Assembly: GCA_037576215.1 (NCBI GenBank) | Contig: JBANDB010000003.1 | Coordinates: 3,968,001 to 4,032,000, forward strand | DNA length: 64,000 bases | From: Armillaria gallica | Taxonomy: Eukaryota; Basidiomycota; Agaricomycetes; Agaricales; Physalacriaceae | Direction of reading: 5' to 3' | In this document: positions 59,701 to 64,000 of the stretch, piece by piece | Position numbering within the stretch: position 1 is the first letter of the stretch | Layout: every line of letters starts with the position of its first letter | Program-made: the position numbers and the translations under genes | Notes under the pieces: model-generated | The model's input: the letters and a program-made list of their open reading frames with translations, nothing else | Told to the model about the DNA's origin: nothing | Databases searched by the model: none

Positions 59701-60816
59701 CTCGAATTTACAGCCCTCGTGAGTCTTGCAACTGAAGGATGCTGGACCCCGGATGGACTCGGTCAAAAAGTCACTGATATCTGGTCGTGGACATTTAAAT
59801 GCAATGCTGATATTGATATCACAGACACACATACCAATACTGCCATCCTCTCCACAAATGAAGCGGCCGGGAACACAACTACATTTGATGTTTTCGCACG
59901 CGTACACAGTCGCGTTGACATCGTAGCCAGGTTGACTCTTAGAGGAACAATGGTCCAAAGAACAATAAAACGATTCCACTTGAGCCGTCCAAAACTGGAA
60001 AGAACAGGTTTCCGACGGATTATCGCAGCTGAAAGTCACTTGGGGAGGCCGCCCGGGTAACTGGTCGATGATCTTTCGGTCTGAAGACGTAGTCTGTAAA
60101 CAAAGGACTGAAGGGCACTTAACACATACTGGTTACGTCGCACATCTGATGATTGTTGAATACAGTTTCCCCGCCTGTGTAGCACGTCATGTTGGTCACT
60201 TCTTCATCGAACGCGTTTGATGGTTCCCCAGCGAGAGGAAACCCAACACAAGCCTGGTCAGTTTTACACACTAGAGTGACCGTCAGAGTAAGATGAAGCT
60301 GCGACAATGTCAACGTACCATTACAATTGATTCCTCCCCAACCATCTTTGCACTCGCATGACTTTCCATCTTCACGTAGCCTTCGATGCTCGCCGTCGGC
60401 CAACGAGTCACATTCTAGTCAATGTTCTTCAAAAGGACATAGGCGCTATGACAACGAGTACGTACGAGGAATTAAGCAGTCAATGCCTCCCCATCCTGCT
60501 GGACATTTACACTGGCCATCATACGGGTCGCAGTTGCCGTATTGACCGCAGGTGAATGCAGGTAGTAAACAGTTGAAACAGGGCGGGCACTTGTCTAACA
60601 AGCGGCTAATTGACAAGATAATACTAGAGAACGCTCAATAGCCCTACCTGGTGGACGGACGACTGCAAGAGGCTAAGTAAGTGAATATCAGTTCCGATTC
60701 CTCTCACGAGATAGGTGCTGGCATACAGAGAGAGACTGGCTGGAGACTGGCGCCCATGATACATTTCTACCGGACACAGACAACGCAAGAAGGGAGAGCA
60801 ACGCGACTGGCAGCAT
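56748..60816 (-). CDS. ABCG-type transporter with extracellular EGF-like region (ADP1-like)
   Basis: The start [20 protein letters not shown] is a signal peptide. Cys-rich EGF-like segments follow ([32 protein letters not shown]), then a first membrane helix ([20 protein letters not shown]). The ATPase has Walker [17 protein letters not shown], signature [16 protein letters not shown], Walker [10 protein letters not shown] and the H-loop in [11 protein letters not shown] long Ser/Pro-rich linker precedes ABC2-type helices ([60 protein letters not shown]). It ends HVFVKEKR at 56748. One half-transporter of NBD-TMD order with a large N-terminal ectodomain matches yeast ADP1, whose substrate I do not know. 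There are more than 12 exons. Confidence 0.87.
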
Positions 60817-61173
60817 CGGACACGGGTGGTGGATGTACCTGTAATGGCTGACATCAGACCGACAACTGCCGCGTGCACGTAGTATCTGTGATAGGAAATA
60901 AGGTCACACGGTTACTATGTTTATCAAGATCGGACCGACATCTCGCGTCCGGACCGGCAACCCCCCCTCGAACATAATTCCCTTGAGCTGTATTAGCAGA
61001 GGTGGCTAGTCAATCTAGTTTTCAAGTTAGCCCCTCATCCGAACGCCTTTTGAGCGCAAACTAGGAACTACCATGCGTAAGCCGACCGTCTGTGTTGCGT
61101 ATAGCATGCGTCCAGCATGCGAGTTCGTTTTTCCTTTTATTGAGTGGGACAGCTGATTCTGCCTTGATTCTCA
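60817..61173. promoter_or_regulatory. Divergent promoter region, ABCG transporter / membrane protein
   Basis: The two starts are 357 bp apart and divergent. The interval contains agcagaggtggctagtcaat near 60997, resembling a stretch at 45600. No TATA box is assigned. Confidence 0.4.
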
Positions 61174-61957
61174 ATGGCTGCTACTCGGTCCCTGGCCCTC
61201 TCGGCCCCGCCCTCTCACGCATCTGTGACGGCAACAAGCATAGTTGCCTGTATCACTGCAATCTTGTTTCTGCTCTATATGCTGTCCCTGATTTGGAGCT
61301 TTCATAACTCCCAGAAATCGCCTATCCCAATCAACAAACCTTCAGGTCGAAAGATACAATCCTTTGCTCCACGTTAGTAAATATTCTCAAATCCCGCTTA
61401 TCTAACTCGACAAAAATATCTCCAGTTGTCTATGCCTTCATGGTCATCACGGCTCTAGCTGAGGTATTTGGTTTAGTCTCGACTCTTGTACAAGCTCCGA
61501 AACTTTCCTAGGTCGCCACCTCGTCTTGGTTATTAGTCCAGTATCACATACATGACAACTACCCAAACTTTCTCACGCGTACTGGAACTATCATTCTATT
61601 GTAACTCTTTTCTCCATCTTTGATGTTTTCTCCTACTGATGCAGTCAGATCTTCCGCGTGCTGGACATGCTTGACTGCAGGGTTATTTACGCTTATCTTT
61701 TTACATCCGACATACCGGACCCACCCCGTCTCGTCTGTGGGATCTCAAGGGCTTTGGTTATTGATGACGTGGATGCTTTGGATTTCCGGCGCTGCCGTAG
61801 TCAATGGAGCAATTCCTTCTTTGATAACAAAAGGCAGTTGTCTTTCGATCGTCTACTGCGGACAATTACGAACGCTTTTTGGTAGGTCCTCGTTATTCAA
61901 GCGTGGTATCATTCTCACCCTATCCTGTTCTCAGCGCTTGCTATCCTCGAAATGTGA
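61174..61957 (+). CDS. Four-helix membrane protein, MARVEL-like (193 aa)
   Basis: Exons 61174-61372, 61426-61463, 61512-61600, 61649-61881 and 61935-61957 give 193 aa from MAATRSLALSAPPSHASVTA. Hydrophobic helices are SIVACITAILFLLYMLSLIW, VYAFMVITALAEVATSSWLL, ACWTCLTAGLFTLIFLH and LWLLMTWMLWISGAAVVNGA. The order and the short second loop resemble fungal MARVEL-type proteins, but no diagnostic residue is seen, so the family is tentative. The acceptor of intron 3 was chosen (cagtcag/ATC, not gcag/TCAG) because it keeps the hydrophobic frame. It is probably in the plasma or an internal membrane; the role is unknown. Confidence 0.68.
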
Positions 61958-62228
61958 GTGACATTATTAATGCTATTCCATTTACCCCATGCTCATGTCC
62001 TCCGCATGAAGTGCTACCTTTTCCGGCTCCCTCGCCATTTTAATATTCCTGATGTGGTCATCTGCGCGCAACGGACATCGTGTTCATACACCTCGATGAA
62101 ATGCTCTAATATATATATCTCGGACATATTTCTTTTTTAGTAGCGTCTTCATATCTAAATTCTATAAAGTAACAATATACGACATCATATGGACATTGAC
62201 CAAAATGTGCATACATTACTAGATCTTT

Positions 62229-63728
62229 CTAGCCATCGTAAACAACAACATAGGAGGGCTTGATCGCTTCACCTTTGTAGACGATCAATTCGTCGTGGTT
62301 GAGACTCCCCCCTCGCTCCCCAAGAACCTTAAACATAGTCAGTCACTGTCGCCCGCAGGTACTGAGATGAACATACAGAGTCAAAGCCCGCGGGGGCCTG
62401 CGTAAGGGTGGGATCATCTTGACGCAGTTTGCGTCCCTTTCCCACCACGACATTGTTGAGTAACACGGCACGGTAATCAGAGTGTCCAGTGTTATGGATG
62501 TAATCGTTCGCCCTACACAGGACAGCTGGTTTATCAGTGTGACCAGTTAACGAAACATGGGCCATGCGTACTTTGATGTTGTGGCCGACGTATAAATTCC
62601 CTTCCCGAATCTACGTAGGAAATGTCAAAAAAGATTCGACGCCATCGCTTTCTGTTTGAATGTTCACGCACCTCCCCCAGCCTGTGTTCTTCCCCCATTG
62701 ACTGATGTTGAAAGATTCGCGGATGATATTGCACAAGCTACACGACGGCGCGTTGCACAAAGCGGTACCTTGCGTCGAGCTGGGGTCTCCGAGATTGCAG
62801 TCCTTTCTAGTACCATGCCAGCGGCGTTTCTCGTTTCCGGCTGTCAGATTGGGATCGGCCTTGAAATTCCCCGCTTTTTCGACATCATCACTGGGGAACT
62901 TGTAAGTACGCGAAACCGAAAATGACGTAGAAAGAATATCTGCACCGATACTGTTGGTACTTCTGAGATATGTCCGATCTCAAAATGATCTTGTATATCT
63001 TTCTGACCGTAGGACAGCGAGTATTGTGTCGCCAGCCTAGCTGGAATTGATGTTGGACTATATAGGCGATGGGTAGCAGGTTGGAAAATAGGCACGTTTC
63101 GGCTTACCGTTCTTAAACATCGAATGGTCATGAGGAACGTCTATTATAGTTGGCGCATTCCGCCCTACCGCATCCTCACATACTTGCCCACAGAACGGTG
63201 AATCGCTCAGCTTCGGGGCATTGTGACATCGAAGACAGTCAGTCTTTGGCCTGGAAGTATTTTTAGACCCGTATGGCTAGTACTTTCGATCGAAAAGTCA
63301 ACGCACTTTGAATGTGTCTGGTTGGTCGTCGACGGTGTGGTTGAATTCGGCGCGCTGCTCGAGTTTGTCGCTGCCACCGCAGAGTCAGCGCAACTTCTTC
63401 CACAATACGGGTGCTTCTTGGCTCCATCGACAAATTTCCGGCGCTTGTGACAAAACTGATGATGATATGAGGAGACCTGGAAAACAAAATCAGATAAGAA
63501 TGCGGCACCTACCTCGCACAAGTCGCGAACACCGCAGGTTTTGGAACAGTAGTCGTAGTTAGCACGCTTGGGTTTCTTATGGCATCCCTACAATATTGTT
63601 AACACTTGGCAGAGTAAAATATTGCAGGATTTACACACCTCGCACAGGTTTGATGGTGTCGTGTGCTGTCCTATGGGAAAGAATGCACTGTAAGAAGGGT
63701 TGTAAGGAAGTGCTGCTAGTAGAGACAT
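62229..63728 (-). CDS. PARP-like ADP-ribosyltransferase with N-terminal Cys-rich modules
   Basis: Starting MSLLAALPYNPSYSAFFPIG, the protein has three treble-clef-like Cys units: CEGCHKKPKRANYDYCSKTC, FCHKRRKFVDGAKKHPYCGR then SC, and CLRCHNAPKLSDSPFCGQVC. The catalytic part reads NEKRRWHGTRKDCNLGD (first His), ALCNAPSCSLCNIIRESFNI (a CxxxxCxxC insert), GKGIYTSATTSK (Tyr) and LNHDELIVYKGEAIKPSYVV, where the Glu in DELIVY sits at the PARP glutamate position. The H-Y-E triad therefore looks complete. Several mushroom genomes carry multicopy relatives with this layout. The product would transfer ADP-ribose from NAD+; the target is unknown. An upstream in-frame Met at 63818 is an alternative start. 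Confidence 0.8.
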
Positions 63729-64000
63729 TGCGAGGTTGGCGGGATTCTGAGGGAAGATTGCCACATATATGCTATAGATACCATCACGCCTATTGAAAGA
63801 GTCGTGGAACACATCCACCGATTTGAAAACGCGGCGGAGGCGTGAGTTTCATGAAGCAGAACACGCGATTCCGTTGCGCTTGGAGGATCCTGTTTAGATC
63901 CGTCCTGCCAGTATATAGCGATAGCCAGGTTCCACCTCCATCTTGTCATAATCTCCCTTCGGCAATGCATTCCGCGCGAAACCGAAACACTCGCTATCTT
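63729..64000. other. Upstream of the ADP-ribosyltransferase gene, window end
   Basis: This is probably the promoter region. A minus-strand open frame continues to 63970 but shows no family signal. Confidence 0.35.

Noticed and set aside
45595..61030. Similarity of agcagaggtggc stretches at about 45600 and 60997
   Set aside because: Only about 27 bp at roughly 80 percent identity; too weak to call a repeat family.
1..64000. tRNA, rRNA, CRISPR arrays, bacterial ribosome-binding sites or operons
   Set aside because: None seen. The window is fungal nuclear DNA, so CRISPR arrays and Shine-Dalgarno sites are not expected, and no cloverleaf with A/B boxes was recognised by eye.

Overview
This is nuclear DNA of a mushroom-forming basidiomycete (Agaricomycetes). 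The support is: introns of about 45-65 nt in nearly every gene; DIRS-type mushroom retroelements; fungal C2H2 and Zn2Cys6 factors; an unknown-function family that I know only from mushrooms (proteins beginning MSDPRAHAIYTK); and standard fungal housekeeping genes. The species cannot be named from the sequence. All exon joins below come from hand reading of splice sites and frame. The best models close to exact multiples of three, but none is confirmed by RNA.

1-8.8 kb is transposon territory. It holds a possible short inverted-repeat element at the left edge, a decayed DIRS-like retrotransposon (zinc-knuckle Gag, reverse transcriptase/RNase H, tyrosine recombinase) with many in-frame stops, and a RecQ-type helicase fragment.

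7.7-29 kb is a tandem array. A module of [zinc-finger transcription factor] - [MSDPRAHAIYTK-family gene] - [L-rhamnonate dehydratase-like gene], all on the minus strand, is repeated about three times. The left copies are pseudogenes: a first exon is lost, a catalytic His is replaced, and there are frameshifts, stops and deletions. The rightmost unit (dehydratase 25882-27254, unknown gene 23268-24853, C2H2 gene 27794-29028) is open throughout. Insertions and microhomology deletions separate the copies.

29-35 kb continues with three more divergent C2H2 genes on the minus strand (29495-30756, 31501-32726, 33611-34995). They share architecture, and partly a short linear motif, with the factors in the array.

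35.8-64 kb is a conventional gene-dense region: a secreted protein; a large Zn2Cys6 regulator; TFIIF beta and ALG12 (divergent, start codons 101 bp apart); a YggS-type PLP-homeostasis protein; a coiled-coil tail-membrane protein; a SAK1/CaMKK-type kinase; a 56-aa Cys protein; an ARO8-type aminotransferase; an EGF-bearing ABCG transporter like yeast ADP1; a four-helix membrane protein; and a PARP-like ADP-ribosyltransferase with Cys-rich N-terminal modules.

In the array, a sugar-acid catabolic enzyme sits beside regulators and an uncharacterised protein. Co-regulation, with the zinc-finger proteins controlling the dehydratase, is a reasonable inference but is not shown by the sequence. Fast duplication and decay of DNA-binding genes next to stable synteny is the main theme of the window.
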